The position numbers were made by a program, and so were the translations under genes. From Sphaerosporella brunnea (lineage: Eukaryota > Ascomycota > Pezizomycetes > Pezizales > Pyronemataceae): DNA of 64,000 nucleotides. The stretch covers positions 186,001 through 250,000 of the forward strand of contig VXIS01000031.1 of assembly GCA_008704415.1 (NCBI GenBank). Reading direction: 5' to 3'. A model generated the notes under the pieces. It was not told the DNA's origin, made no database searches, and was given only the letters and a program-made list of their open reading frames with translations. This document shows, piece after piece, positions 29,177-40,769 of the stretch (position 1 is its first letter; every line of letters begins with the position of its first letter).

Positions 29177-30887
29177 TTTGGTCGAGTACGGGACGGAACA
29201 TATATATATCCATACCATTCCAAGCCTGCATTGACCTCGCCGTGACCTCTGCCAACCAACAATGTTCTATGATCTTTTGGCGATATATTGTTGCCCGGAA
29301 CTGGTTCCCGTACGCGGCAATGAGATGCAGACTCAGCATAACCCCACCGGGCATTCACCGCCTCGTTTCAAACCAGCATGTTTGCCTCAATAGCCCGGAA
29401 TCCTTGGGCTTCACGGCGACTAGTTAGGCAATCGAGGTATCGCATTGAATGCTGTGGATATTGCCGCCACCATAACCGCCTGGCATTTGCATGTTCGCCT
29501 GTAGCCAGACATTTTCCATCCGGATCAATTTGTGGGTCGTCATCAATCTTCTCTGGTCATCGAGGTGCCCAGATTTTTTTTCCAGATTGATTTTTCCGCC
29601 GTGAGGATTGACCGAGCAATTTGTTGTACATCTTACTGCATCAGCCATTGTTCAGCAAGTCTGGACATGGTCCGCAGAATGAGCTCGAAGCTAGACGTAG
29701 GTGCTCCCTGGAACAATTGTATGGCAAGTGCCGACACCGCACAGATACCAGAGACGTCCCGTTCCTTGCAATCAAGTGCCATCGGCGTCGACTGCCGACC
29801 CGGGCGGGATTGCGGCTAGGTACCAGCTGCGGATGGATCGTCGGAAGGCCGCAGTTGTAGGAGCGTTTCCAAACTTGCTCAAGACACTGCGTCTGGGTTG
29901 GACTGATACTGTAGTTCTTTAAACAGGGTACTGTTGCAGATCTGCGCCCTGCAGTTCACTCTATCTATCAGTAATCCCTTGCAATGCGACCTGCTTATAC
30001 AGCCCCCGACACTAGCAGAACCGTTCAATACTTGCCTTTGAGCCGTAGCTGGCGTCGCCATTTGGTTTTAAAAATAGTGTTGTAGTGGTGGTTTCGCCAG
30101 CGCGCCGTTGCGACCAACGGGGCTTCGCTCAGTTGAGTGGCGGACTGAATGCTGTCGTTCGTGTGAGAGGCCGAGTAAGAGTTGTGAGGCGACAGGCTTT
30201 GCTGTCCGGGTAGCCTGGATGGCGCTCCGCAGCATCGTTTCTTGAGTGTGACCCTTAGCGATTGTTCGCCTTGTCGCTCTGTCGGTCGCGAGTTGTGCGC
30301 GGTGCTGGGTCTTGCCCTACGTGGGATTCTACCGTTTAATGTGGCGTGACTGGACTGTTGGGGGTAAACACAATCAGACAGTGACAGTGTACAGTGGATT
30401 AGCAGGTCTGTTGGATTATTTGGTGCGTGGTGATGCAGTGGAGACTTTCCGCTGTCGTGCTGCGCCTGAGAAAACCTGATACTACCATGGTCAATTGCGA
30501 CGCATCATGGCCAGTCGAGGAATAGAGTCAAGTTGAAATTGAGTGGAAACCTGCAAAGCGACTAGCTCCGCTGCTTTTTTTTGTGTTCCGGTTTCCTATC
30601 TTTGTGGAGGTTGAAGTAGATGCACTCACTGTTGGTTTTCGGCACAGGGAGAATGTGCGGACGCAATGGCAGCATTGCTACACGTTGGGATAGAGCGCAA
30701 ATGATAACTTGACCAATATTGATGGATCAAGTCCTTGCCGCATTGGGCCGATTGTGCCAAGACATCGCATTGGGCCATTTGGCATTGTTTTTTTTTTTTT
30801 TTCAACTGCCACAAATCCTCCTGCCAAGACTGGCGGCGGGGCGAACGCCTGGAGAATATCGCTCAAAGAAATAGTTTTCGCAGCTTA

Positions 30888-33270
30888 TCCCCTGGACCGT
30901 AGCGGGCTTCTGGGCCTTCGGGACCAGAACGTTCGACCGCATGGCAACGAGTGCACGAGAAAAAAAGAACGTAATAGAGCGAGATGGAACGATGCTTTTA
31001 CATGTAGAGAATAATCCTATCTGAGAAAATCTTGAAATTTTGTAGTGGTGGACCGGGCCGTAGTAATGCCTCCCCGGGGCCCAGCATTTTCAACCCATTC
31101 CCCCCCTTGAAGCCCGCACCGCTCGACCCCACACCACTCTGAATGGCTTACGACGTGTGAAACTCAAAGAAACAATTGCGATCCTCAGTCATACAAAGTG
31201 GCTTGTCACATGAACCACAATGCCACCGGGTTTTGGGTAGGTTTTCTGAACCTCCCTCCCCCCGGTGTTTGAAGCGACACAACCAACACACCCGGCGGCC
31301 CTCTTCTAGGTACATTGGGAGGTGCCCACAATCAGATGGGCATAGTCTAGCAGCAGGGAGCTCAGTCGCGGCAGTTACACGGCTAGAAGAAGTTACATGG
31401 CTTGCTGTAGAGGAGGTTGTGGAGGCCCGGGTGGTCCGGGGTTGTGCAGAGCCGGCCTTGATGAGCGCCCACGCACAACGCAACCTAAATGCTTTATGAG
31501 TGAGCTCCTCGGCCTCCGCAACATCTGCAAAGATGATTCTTGCGTTGATCAACATGCTCTGTACCGCCCAGAAAAATATAGGCCACCAGGTGCGGAAGGA
31601 AATCAGCTCGATCTCGTAGTAGCTGCGAAGTTGGTTGGCAATATCCACCCCACCCATATGATGATTATACTCATCAAAGCATGTAGGAATGAGCATTTCC
31701 TTCTGGTTCTGTCCTTTAAAAGCCTCGCGGGCGTTCTTTGCGTTCGTGCTTTTTGGGCCAGGTCGAAAGCGAAGGGAAAGAGTCTGGGCGTCTAGGTGGT
31801 GAACGGTAGTCAAAATAGTGACCGGCGCATTGTCTATCCACCGCAGCGCCCCTACGTCCACACCGCAGGTTGAATCCTTGACTACTGCACTTTCAGTTGA
31901 GTGGTACGGAAGCTTAGTGACGTCTTGCTTGGCGAGATAGAGTTGGGCGGGGAATTCTTTAGACTTTGGACGGGCCGTCCCGCAACCGCCGATTCCTGGA
32001 TCCCGCCGCAACCTCGCCAACAAAGGGACCGTACAATAGAAATTGTCTAAATAGGCAGTGAAAAATCTATTCCTTGGGAGCTTCTTTAGAAGGTGGTAAA
32101 CAACGTTGCCCGTTGATGTAAGGCCTTCCACAGGGTCCACCGGGTCAGATCCAGCCTGATTAGATGTCGGCAGAAAGTCCCACACGTAGCCATGGTCCGC
32201 GAGGCAGTGAAACTTAAATCCCTGTTCGATTGGCTTGGACGGCATCTTGTACGTGTCCTGTGACCTGCCTGTGCATCGCATTATAGCTTCGTCAACCGCT
32301 ACGTTTGTTGAGGGGACGCGGTATTGCTGTGAACTCTTCCGCAGCTGCTCCAAAATGGGGTCCACCTTCGAATGCCACAACCTTCGTGCATGGCCGTGTT
32401 CGTCTTCTATTTCTTTGGGTGCCGTTGGGGATTCGATGTGAAGAAACCGTTTTATTTGTTCAAAACGTGTTAAGCCCATGTAGTGACGGATAGGGTGGTC
32501 GGGGTTTTCGTCGTCGTGCCGCCAGTAGTCCGGGAGTGCTGGGGACCAGTGAACACCCATATAGATGACAATTCCCAGCTAAACTCCCACCTCAACCGCT
32601 GTAACAGGTTTCCAGAGCCTTCCTGGAGGCTTGCCCGCTTCCTTTAGCTCGGCATACTCTTTGGTATGTGTCGCGATCGTCTCCAGCAAGGTCGGGGTTA
32701 AAAAAAGCCTAAAGATTCCCTCTGGGCGAATATTCTCAAGACGAGTGAGCGCAGCTGGCAGGGTATTGTATGCACTGTGGGGGGGTGTTTCGGGTACCAT
32801 GGGCACGAAGGGGAGCCCACTGCAGCCTTTGGGCGACCGTGGTGCAGCACTTTGTCGTGCTTCGGGGGTGGGCGAGTGAGATTTAGTGATGCGTCGTTTT
32901 TTCGCCCGCTGTTTGCCTTTGGAGGGCCCTGCTGAAGTGGAAGGGCCTGCCTGCACCTCAGGTTCATCTTCCGATATGTGGGGAGGGGCGTAGTTCACTG
33001 CTTTCTCTCTTGGGCGGAGCTTTCGGTCGGACATTCTGGTGACTTCGGGTGCTGTTGCGACCACCAAACACCCGTCCCCACCGGCCTTTTTCACCACCCC
33101 CGACAAGATATAAACTTAAGTTCACTGGCTAGATACACTTTTCAAATGCATAGAAGCCACGTAGGCACAGTTTCCTCGGACTACAAAATTCTCGTTGTTG
33201 CGCTATGTCGTGGGGTGTCGGTTGCGACGCGCGTTTCTGGTCCTTATGGACCAGATTACGGTCCAGGGGA
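30888..33270 (-). mobile_element. piggyBac-like DNA transposon with a broken transposase
   Basis: A perfect 14-bp terminal inverted repeat (TCCCCTGGACCGTA at 30888..30901, and its complement at 33257..33270) flanks a piggyBac-type transposase on the minus strand. Similarity extends about 40 bp inward, through TGG.CC....GGACCAGAA. The element is 2383 bp. The expected TTAA duplication is not seen: the left flank reads ..CTTA and the right flank TAGG.., so the target site has decayed or the true ends lie slightly elsewhere. Confidence 0.8.
31148..33034 (-). pseudogene. piggyBac-like transposase with one in-frame TAG
   Basis: The frame runs from an ATG at 33034 to a stop at 31148 and is broken once, by TAG at 32581..32579. 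The N-terminal part is charged and leads into RLWKPVTAVE, and the next part begins LGIVIYMG; family members usually run through this point unbroken. The catalytic Asp positions expected of DDE_Tnp_1_7 are present: AVDEAIM, AYLDNFYC and the MGGVD region. The C-terminus has a Cys/His-rich zinc domain with repeated CxxC pairs, typical of piggyBac transposases. Apart from the single stop the protein looks complete at about 630 residues. The TAG could be a recent nonsense mutation or be read through; I see no intron that would remove it cleanly. Confidence 0.85.
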
Positions 33271-33382
33271 TAGGTTATAACTATTGGCGCTGTTGATTCC
33301 AGAAACAGCAAAAATTTAAGTCTGGTAATACTTACCTTGCCCGACCCAGGCGTCCCCAGGCACTCCCCAAACCCGCGAAACG

Positions 33383-33460
33383 ATCTTGCAGAGATTTGAA
33401 CCCAGGGTGCTGCAGTCACCTAGAGCTCGCATCAATACGCCACCGTTAAGCCACCAAGAC
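33383..33460 (-). ncRNA. tRNA-like sequence, probable SINE head
   Basis: On the minus strand these 78 bases contain an A box (TGGCTTAACGG) and a B box (GGTTCAAATCT) at tRNA-like spacing. The first and last six bases can pair (GTCTTG with CAAGAT, including one G-T pair), and a T-arm stem is mostly intact. The D and anticodon arms do not fold well and no anticodon is readable. This fits a degenerate tRNA or the RNA polymerase III promoter of a tRNA-derived SINE better than a working tRNA. It lies about 110 bp outside the piggyBac element. Confidence 0.5.
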
Positions 33461-34492
33461 TTGTGATGCATACACTTCTCGGGAGTAAATGTTAAGGGAT
33501 CGTGGGAACTTCTCAGGCGTTTTTGTGATATCATCTGACACTTTTTCCCCCAAAACAACGCGCGCGCCAAACGCTCAAATAGTGCGCCATGGGTGCTCAT
33601 TCCTGCGCGTTGTATCCTTGCACAGTATGAGCGATCGATCCAACGCTGTGGATGACAAGGTCCGAAATCAACTGCTTCGCCTCCTTACTCATGGACGGTC
33701 AAGCGCGACAGCCAAAAGCCTTCGCTGAATGTGTTCCACCGGAACCTTGACGCTGTGATCGTCCACGGAACCACATCCAGCCGTCCTGTTGGTTGGCTGC
33801 GACCTTGGAGTGAACGCTGTTTGCGGACGTAAATCTATGCCAGAAGGTTCTTTCTTTCGACGCGGTGCTCCAGCGACGTTTTGAAGACCGCTATCGGCTG
33901 AGTCCATACACATGAAACACCGACGTCACCCAGACACAGGAAACCTATGGTCATCAACGGCTTGGCATTAGAGTCCGAGCAAACTATCAAGCGATAGCAA
34001 CCGGCGGTGCCTGCTGTGTCGCTCGGCTGCAGTCGAAACTGAGCTGTGACTGGGCTGGTGCTCGTTTACGTGCTACCCAGGCTGAGCGTCGATAATGCTT
34101 GATAAAGCTTGTGCTTGTGGCAAGGCGTCGTCAACTAGATTTCAAATCTGTTCAGCAAAGCTTCACCAGTCGGAATTTCGGATGTCACGAGTGGCAAATG
34201 GGCATGGAGAGCTGTAAAAAACGAACAGCTCGGTATCTTGCTTGCTTGATTGAGGAGCTAGCCAGGGAAACGATACCACGTTATGAAGTTAAGGGGACTC
34301 TCATTGAAATACACAGAGACCTACACCCCTTTCAATCTGTTAATCTGTGAGCCAAGCCAGCCTCTTCTCCCCCATCTGTCTAGCCTTTCTTTCCTCATAC
34401 TCCACTGTCTTCGTCACAATCCTCTTCACCACACTTCGCTCCACTGCTCTATTCCACACACCGCGCTTCCATCTCTCGCAACCGCTTCTACC
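33461..34492. other. intergenic stretch before the first MPSYSA gene
   Basis: No credible gene is seen. The last 145 bases or so, from about 34348, are a CT-rich leader clearly related to the leader of the gene at 39024, including the shared strings acttcgctccactgct and gcttccatctc. Confidence 0.5.
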
Positions 34493-36764
34493 ATGCCTTC
34501 CTACTCCGCTCAAGCGAAAGCTCAACCCAATTACGCGAAACCCACCGTCGCCAGTCTGATGCACTCGACGGTGGATCGCGTCAAGTCTCGTCGCCATAAG
34601 GTCACCAACCCGATCACTTCCATCGTGACGAACAAGGTCACAGACTGTCGTGTTCGACAGCCTTTCCGCCCGACGACTCGCAAGCCGAAAACGACCGAGT
34701 TGAATATCGTTCAATATAAGCGAGACAAACGTCTCGTCGCGCCTCATGGCCATGGTTCTTCGTCGTCCGCTGGCAACTCAAATCAGTTCCAACTCTTTCA
34801 CGCCATGCCCTCTATCGGTTTTCCCAATGCCTCTGCCACAACTCCACCTGATGGAACGGCTTCTTCGCCTACCGCAATCACCACGATCGCTGGTGATCCA
34901 ACCTGGTCGCTAGTCACAACTGCTTTGATTGCACCATCCCCTTTGAACTGCGCCTCTTTATGCACCCCATACCCGAATACGTCGGATCCAGACGCCATCG
35001 CAAAGACCCCCACTGCACCTGATGCACTATATGGTACTGACACCACTTTTCTTTTGCGCTGTTTGATGCTGACATACTTCAGGCACCGATACTGAAACCG
35101 CTTCTACCCTTGGAGCCCCTTCAACCCCCGATACGAAAACGTCTTCCTCTATCACACTCGATGCACCTTCTGAGTATGACGTTGAAACATCTTCCGCTCC
35201 CGTTGATCATTCCTCTTGGGCTGTCGATACCGAAGCCTCCACTATCGATCATTATACACCTTCGATCACCGATTCCGAACTCTTTTCCTCAACCCAACTT
35301 GATGCGCCTTGTGTCACTGATACCGAAACCTTTTCTACTATCGGAGATCATATTGCTTCGACCAACGATACCAAAACCTCCTTGACTGCTGTTTATGATA
35401 CCCAGACATTTTGTCGTGGAGATCATGCTCCATCGACTGCCGATACCGAAGCTTCTTATTCTATCAGGCTCGATACACCTCATCATTATGATACCGAAAC
35501 GTATTCCTCCTTCACTCCTGTTGATGATACCCAGACCTCTTCTGTTCTTGGACGTCATGCTCCTTCGACCGCCGATGCCGAGGCTTCTTGCTCTATCACG
35601 CTTGATACACCTTCTCCTTATAATACCAAATCATCTTATATTATGCACGATGAACCCTTTGGTTATCATTCCGAAACCACTTGCTCTATCGCACTCGATG
35701 CACCTTCTCATTATGATACCGACACGTCTTCTTCTGACATGCTCGACCCGCCCTCTGATTACCGGGGCAAAACCTCTTGCTCTATCACCCTCGGTGCACC
35801 TTCCCATTATGATACCGAAACTTCTTCCTCCTTCACTCCTGCTCATGATACCGAAACTTCTGCTTCTAATATGCTCGATGCAGCTTCTGCTTATCACATC
35901 GAAACCACTCTCGAGGCGCCTTCTCATTATGATACCGCAACATCTTCTACTCTCGCTGATCCGTCACCTTTGGCTGTCGATATCGAAGCCATCGCACCTT
36001 CCGAAACTGATACCATTTCTACTGTCGGAGGGTACACACCTTCGATTACCGATACCGAACTCTGTTCCTCCCTGCAGCTTGATGCACGTTGCGACACAGA
36101 TACCGAAACGTTTTCTGCTTCCCAAGATTATGCAGCTTCGAATTGCGATTCCGAAACCACTTCTACCCTCGACCTTTATGCACGCTCAAATACCGACACC
36201 GAAACCGTTAGTTCAGTCGATACCCCTTTGGATACCGATACGGAAACCTCTTCCTCCATTGCACTTTATACACGTTCGGTTACTGATACCGACAACATTC
36301 TCGATGATTATACAGCTTCAGATTGCGATTCCGAAGCCAATTATACCCTCGACCGTGATGCACGTTCGAATACGAACACCGATATCGTTTCTTCAGTTGA
36401 TCCCTCTTCGGATTCTGATATGGAAACCTGTTTCCCCTTCACACTTTATACACCATCGGTTAGTGATACCGAAACCTTTGCTACTTTCCATAATTATGAA
36501 CCTTCGGAATCCGATTCGCAAACCTCTTCCACTTTCGATTGTTATGCACCATCCTCTTACGATTCCGAAACGTCTTCTCCTCTCAGTCATGGGGCACCAT
36601 CCAAGACCAATATCCCTTGTACCACAGTTGATCGTCCGCCTTTCGATGAGAACACTGCATGGAATATCGCCCTTCACACGCTTTTTGGTCGAAATACACA
36701 TTCCACGATTACACTTGATGAACCTTCTGTAAATGGCTTTTTGTTTGCGAGTTTTCTGTGTTGA
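34493..36764 (+). CDS. MPSYSA-family protein with Asp/Thr-rich repeat tail, 740 aa, two exons
   Basis: Exon 1 is 34493..35033 and exon 2 is 35083..36764. The 49-bp intron at 35034..35082 begins GTACTG and ends CATACTTCAG with a CTGAC branch site, and removing it joins two long frames exactly. The first 85 residues or so are basic and nearly identical in plan to those of the gene at 39024: MPSYSA.AKAQPNYAKPTVAS, DRVKSRR, VRQPFRPTTRKP, YKRDKRLVAPHGHG. The rest is a long array of degenerate units with DTET(F/S)SS, LDAPS and YDTET patterns, which is acidic and hydroxyl-rich. No membrane segment or enzyme motif is visible. The basic head suggests binding to nucleic acid or another acidic partner, but that is inference; the function is unknown. 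Confidence 0.75.
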
Positions 36765-39023
36765 TAATGTTAAGTGATGGGATGGCCTTTACTTTTATAT
36801 CAGGGGGTGAAGCAGTCAGAGTACAGCTATGTTACGGGTGAAGGAGCGAAAGTAATTTTATGTGAAGGTGAAGCAGTCAGAGTAATTTTATGTCGACGGA
36901 CTCCTATGTACTTAAACGGTCACGCCAATGATGTTAAAGCATTGTCCAGTCGTTGCCCCTTTTTTCACTCGTGAATCTTGTCTTAAATGACCTTTTTCGA
37001 GGATCCCATATCTTCAGTTCAGCCTTATACCACAGAACCTAGCGTCACGAACAGCGAGTCAAGGAGAACAGTCGACGGTATGAAACGCATACCCACTGAT
37101 GATCATTGGAACGCGCCCACAGCCGGGCAGGTGATGGCGAAGAGTGCAATGCGTCCCATAGAACACCAAGCAATTTCTGGAACAGCATTTCTCATGATTT
37201 GTTGGGAGTTCAGTCATGTATGTACATTTTTTCAAAATTCGAGAAGTACGTGCTGCGCCCTCTCGTAGCGTCGCTCGACCTTGCCCACTTCAAAAGAAGG
37301 ACCCAGTTTTTCACAAGCATTGTTGTTTTCATTGAGAACCTGTTATTGCATAGAATAGTGACAACAGTTCCAGTACAAAAGCTAGGTCCTCCCAGAAGCC
37401 ACTGTCAGTGCCGCTCGTTGTTTTGGGAACCTAGAAGTCATCAGACTGCCTCCACCTCTCTCGGTAATGGCATGATCGTTATTACCCTTCCGTTCGTTGA
37501 GTCTAGCAATGAAGCAACCGACGATACCATACTCGCTGGGTACAACAGGAGCCGATTGTGGAGCCTACTGTGGAGACGTACGTTGCGGTCTAAGTCGCCT
37601 TCTGCTTTCGTGTCCCAGGTCCATCTAACTAACAGGTCGCGAACCTAAGTCTCACCCAACACCGAAGACATACTCCCAGTGCCCGTTCATGATCCCACAC
37701 ATTCACGTAGTCCTCTTGCAAAACGGGGAATGCACTGTTCAACTGTGCTATCTCGACGCGTGGATTATATTTCGAAGACAACAGAAGACATTGTCTGTTT
37801 TCAGCTTGGGACAGGTGCAGAACGTTCTGAAGGTTCGTTGCAGATGGACGCTGGACAATATTGCTGTCGTGAGAGTTCGCTGGCCTCGCACAGGTGCCGA
37901 GACGAGAGATAATAGCTTCGTGACATAAATACGTGTTAAGTGCTTTTAAGCATGATACAGGAACAACATCTAGTAGCCAGTACCGCAAAAAGTCCTATTC
38001 TAGGTGCGCTATCTTCCAAACATGAAGCCCGACGCCAGTCCTGTATTTTCTAAGCCCACAAAGGTGCCCAAACATGGCACTATCCAAACAGTACTCAAGT
38101 CAGTGGGTGGATAACACGCGATCATTGAAGGGTAGAAAGATAGAATCCGCATAAACTGCCGGTATGAAAGCTGCCTGGAAGTGACATCGGGTCCCAAATT
38201 AGAAAGCCTATTCTGGTCAGAAGACGCATCATGAATGCGTACCCATTTCCGTATCGGACTGTGAATCGTGCATTCACCGGTCGAAGGTGAATGTAAGGGC
38301 AATGAATGTTCCTGTCGGAGAAGGTTGTTTCGTTACCGTCTAGAACGACCTGCATCGATCGGTTAAATGGAAACGGCGGTGTGCAGCCAGTAACGGAGCG
38401 ATCGGCATTGATGGCACTGCAAATCGTAGTATGTATTAAACATACAAGGTGTCCGATCGGTATCTGTTCTGTTCGGCGTTAACAGAGCCAGGCTTTGAGG
38501 AGAATCAGTATCGGTACCTGAATCGAGAGATGGAGTAGTGGGTAAGCTATTCTCATATTACAGCGAGTAGGATTCGCAGGGCACGCTGTCCTAAGAGCAA
38601 TTACCGCAGCGACAGCGTCCTGGGAAGGACTATAAGATGCAAGTCTGGCAGAAGTACTTTCTCGCAAGTTGGATTAAGAGCGACAGGCGAAAAGAAATGT
38701 GGTCAGGAGGGTGCATCAAGTGCGAGAGCAGTAGAGGTATCTGTGGCGGCAGGTGAATTAATAGTCGAAGAGGTGGCATGCAGGGTGATAGTACAATATT
38801 GGATTAGCAGGGAAAGCATTGCTACAATGGGAAGAACAGTGCCAAGCGGTCAAATTGGCGGCCAATGTTGTGGGGAGTTTGTAAGCCAAGCCGGCCTATA
38901 AAAGCCACGTCTCTCGTCGCCTTCTCCATAATTCACTCTCTTCCTTACAACTCACTTCGCTCCACTGCTTTGTTTCACACAACGCACTTCCATCTCCACA
39001 CATCTCTTGCAACCGCATCCACC
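36765..39023. other. spacer between the two MPSYSA paralogues
   Basis: No secure gene lies here. Short repeats of gtgaagcagtcagagta occur at 36809..36885 in the 3' flank of the first paralogue. A 93-codon ATG frame at 36987 is not protein-like. The final 145 bases are the promoter and leader of the gene at 39024. Confidence 0.45.
38897..38903 (+). promoter_or_regulatory. TATA box of the second MPSYSA gene
   Basis: TATAAAA in the context GGCCTATAAAAGCC lies 127 bp before the ATG at 39024, followed by a CT-rich leader. The related leader at 34348 has the flanking GAGCCAAGCC but lacks the TATA box, so the two copies may differ in expression. Confidence 0.55.
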
Positions 39024-40769
39024 ATGCCTTCCTACTCTGCGAAAGCGAAAGCTCAACCCAATTACGCGAAGCCCACCGTCGCCAGCCAGATGCACTCCAC
39101 TCATGATCGCGTCAAGTCTCGTCGCCAGAACACCACCAACGCGATCACTTCCATCGTCAAGAACAAGGTCAGCGACGGTCATGTGCGACAGCCTTTCCGT
39201 CCGACGACTCGAAAGCCCACACCGACCGAGTTAAAAATCGTTCACTATAAGCGCGACAAACGTCTCGTCGCGCCTCACGGCCATGGACCTTCCTCCTCCG
39301 TTGGCGAATCCAGCGAGTCGCACGACGCCATCGATCAGCCCACCACTGTCCTTGATACACCTTCCTCCACCACTCCCGTTATCGCCGCTACGCTCGCAGG
39401 CACCGATAACAATTTTGCTTCTTTTATGCCTCTTCATTCGTCTTTCGGCGATAACACCTCTTCGTCCATCGCACCCGTTGCGCCTATTGATCACACTATC
39501 GATTCCACTTTTACGCTTGTGTCCACTATCGATTCCCATAATAACACCGTTTCGACCATTGCTTCCGATGAAGTTACCAAGTTACTTGACACTACTTCCC
39601 CATCCGGACATGTTTCACCAACGAATTCCGACTACTCTGTTGCACAATTTGAGCACGGTTCCGATGCCTCCTCTACCATCGCCCTTTATACCGATGCGCA
39701 TTCCGACCTCGATGCCGATTATACTGTAGCACATGATGCACAGTCCGAGCACGATTCCGATGATGATTATACTGTTGCACTTGATGCACAGTTCGATGCC
39801 GATTTTGAATATACAGTTGCACGTGATGCACTGTTGGAGATCGATTCCGATGACTCTTCCATTGTCGTCCATCACATCACTGCGCATACCACCCTCGATG
39901 CCGATTATACTGTTGCACGTGATGCACAGTCTGAGCACGATTCCGATGATGATTATACTGTTGCACTTGATGCACAGTTCGATGCCGATTTTGAATATAC
40001 AGTTGCACGTGATGCACTGTTCGAGATCGATTCCGATGACTCTTCCACTGTCGTCCGTCACATCACTGCGCATACCACACTTGATGCCGATTATACTGTT
40101 GCACGTGATGCACAGTCTGAGCACGATTCCGATGATGATTATACTGTTGCACTTGATGCACAGTTCGATGCCGATTTTGAATATACAGTTGCACGTGATG
40201 CACTGTTCGAGATCGATTCCGACGACTCTTCCACTGTCGTCCATCACATCACTGCGCATACCACACTTGATGCCGATTATACTGTTGCACGTGATGCACA
40301 GTCCGAGCACAATGACGATGATGATTATACTGTTGCACTTGATGCACAGTTCGACGCCGATTTTGAATATACAGTTGCACGTGATGCACTGTTCGAGATC
40401 GATTCCGACGACTCTTCCACTGTCATCCATCACATCACTGCGCACACTACCATCGATGCCGATTATACTGTTGCACATGATGCACAGTCCGAGCACGATT
40501 CCGATGATGATTATACTGTTGCACTTGATGCACAGTTCGAATACGATTTCGATGCCTCTTCTATCATTGATGCCGATTATACTGTTGCACGTGATGCACA
40601 GTCCGGACCCGATTCCGCTACCTCCATTCGTCAGGAGGTGAATGAGTACATCGCGTGGCGAATGGCGCTTGACGCCCTTTTGTACGCCATGCGGCCCCCC
40701 ACAGTTGTGGCCCCACAAATGAGGCACGGCTATTCCGGCGATCGCTATTGCGGTCTACAGGTGTTGTAA
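39024..40769 (+). CDS. MPSYSA-family protein with 62-residue acidic tandem repeats, 581 aa
   Basis: A single exon starts at the ATG at 39024, the exact equivalent of the 34493 start. The basic head of about 90 residues matches the paralogue closely. Residues 230-540 form a tandem array: 186-bp units begin at 39711, 39897, 40083, 40269 and 40455, and a shortened unit starts at 40569. Each unit contains three YTVA.DA motifs separated by acidic runs (SEHDSDDD, DADFE, EIDSDDSS) and ends in HHITAHTT. The units are nearly identical at the DNA level, so the array is young or being homogenised. The C-terminal 40 residues return to a non-repetitive sequence. No signal peptide or enzyme motif is present. 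Confidence 0.8.
   Translation: MPSYSAKAKAQPNYAKPTVASQMHSTHDRVKSRRQNTTNAITSIVKNKVSDGHVRQPFRPTTRKPTPTELKIVHYKRDKRLVAPHGHGPSSSVGESSESHDAIDQPTTVLDTPSSTTPVIAATLAGTDNNFASFMPLHSSFGDNTSSSIAPVAPIDHTIDSTFTLVSTIDSHNNTVSTIASDEVTKLLDTTSPSGHVSPTNSDYSVAQFEHGSDASSTIALYTDAHSDLDADYTVAHDAQSEHDSDDDYTVALDAQFDADFEYTVARDALLEIDSDDSSIVVHHITAHTTLDADYTVARDAQSEHDSDDDYTVALDAQFDADFEYTVARDALFEIDSDDSSTVVRHITAHTTLDADYTVARDAQSEHDSDDDYTVALDAQFDADFEYTVARDALFEIDSDDSSTVVHHITAHTTLDADYTVARDAQSEHNDDDDYTVALDAQFDADFEYTVARDALFEIDSDDSSTVIHHITAHTTIDADYTVAHDAQSEHDSDDDYTVALDAQFEYDFDASSIIDADYTVARDAQSGPDSATSIRQEVNEYIAWRMALDALLYAMRPPTVVAPQMRHGYSGDRYCGLQVL
39711..40640. repeat. 186-bp coding tandem repeat
   Basis: Four complete 186-bp units and a fifth shortened one (114 bp to the next start) encode the 62-residue acidic repeat. 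The unit length is a multiple of three, so copy-number change keeps the frame. Long antisense frames here are by-products of the repetition. Confidence 0.95.

Larger units (their letters stand above)
28374..30887. other. gene-poor stretch with inverted and simple repeats
   Basis: No secure gene is present. It holds the inverted repeat at 28526..29176 with a GAG/AAC-rich minisatellite inside it, and a run of T at 30786..30802. Open frames in the minisatellite are a by-product of its composition. Confidence 0.45.

Noticed and set aside
35395..36732. 445-codon second plus-strand frame in the first MPSYSA gene
   Set aside because: The repetitive codons of the tail keep alternative frames open. 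Only the frame joined by the 35034..35082 intron continues the conserved head.
39615..40727. 370-codon antisense and 302-codon plus-strand frames over the 186-bp repeat
   Set aside because: The unit length is a multiple of three, so any frame open in one unit is open in all; neither has a conserved head or leader.
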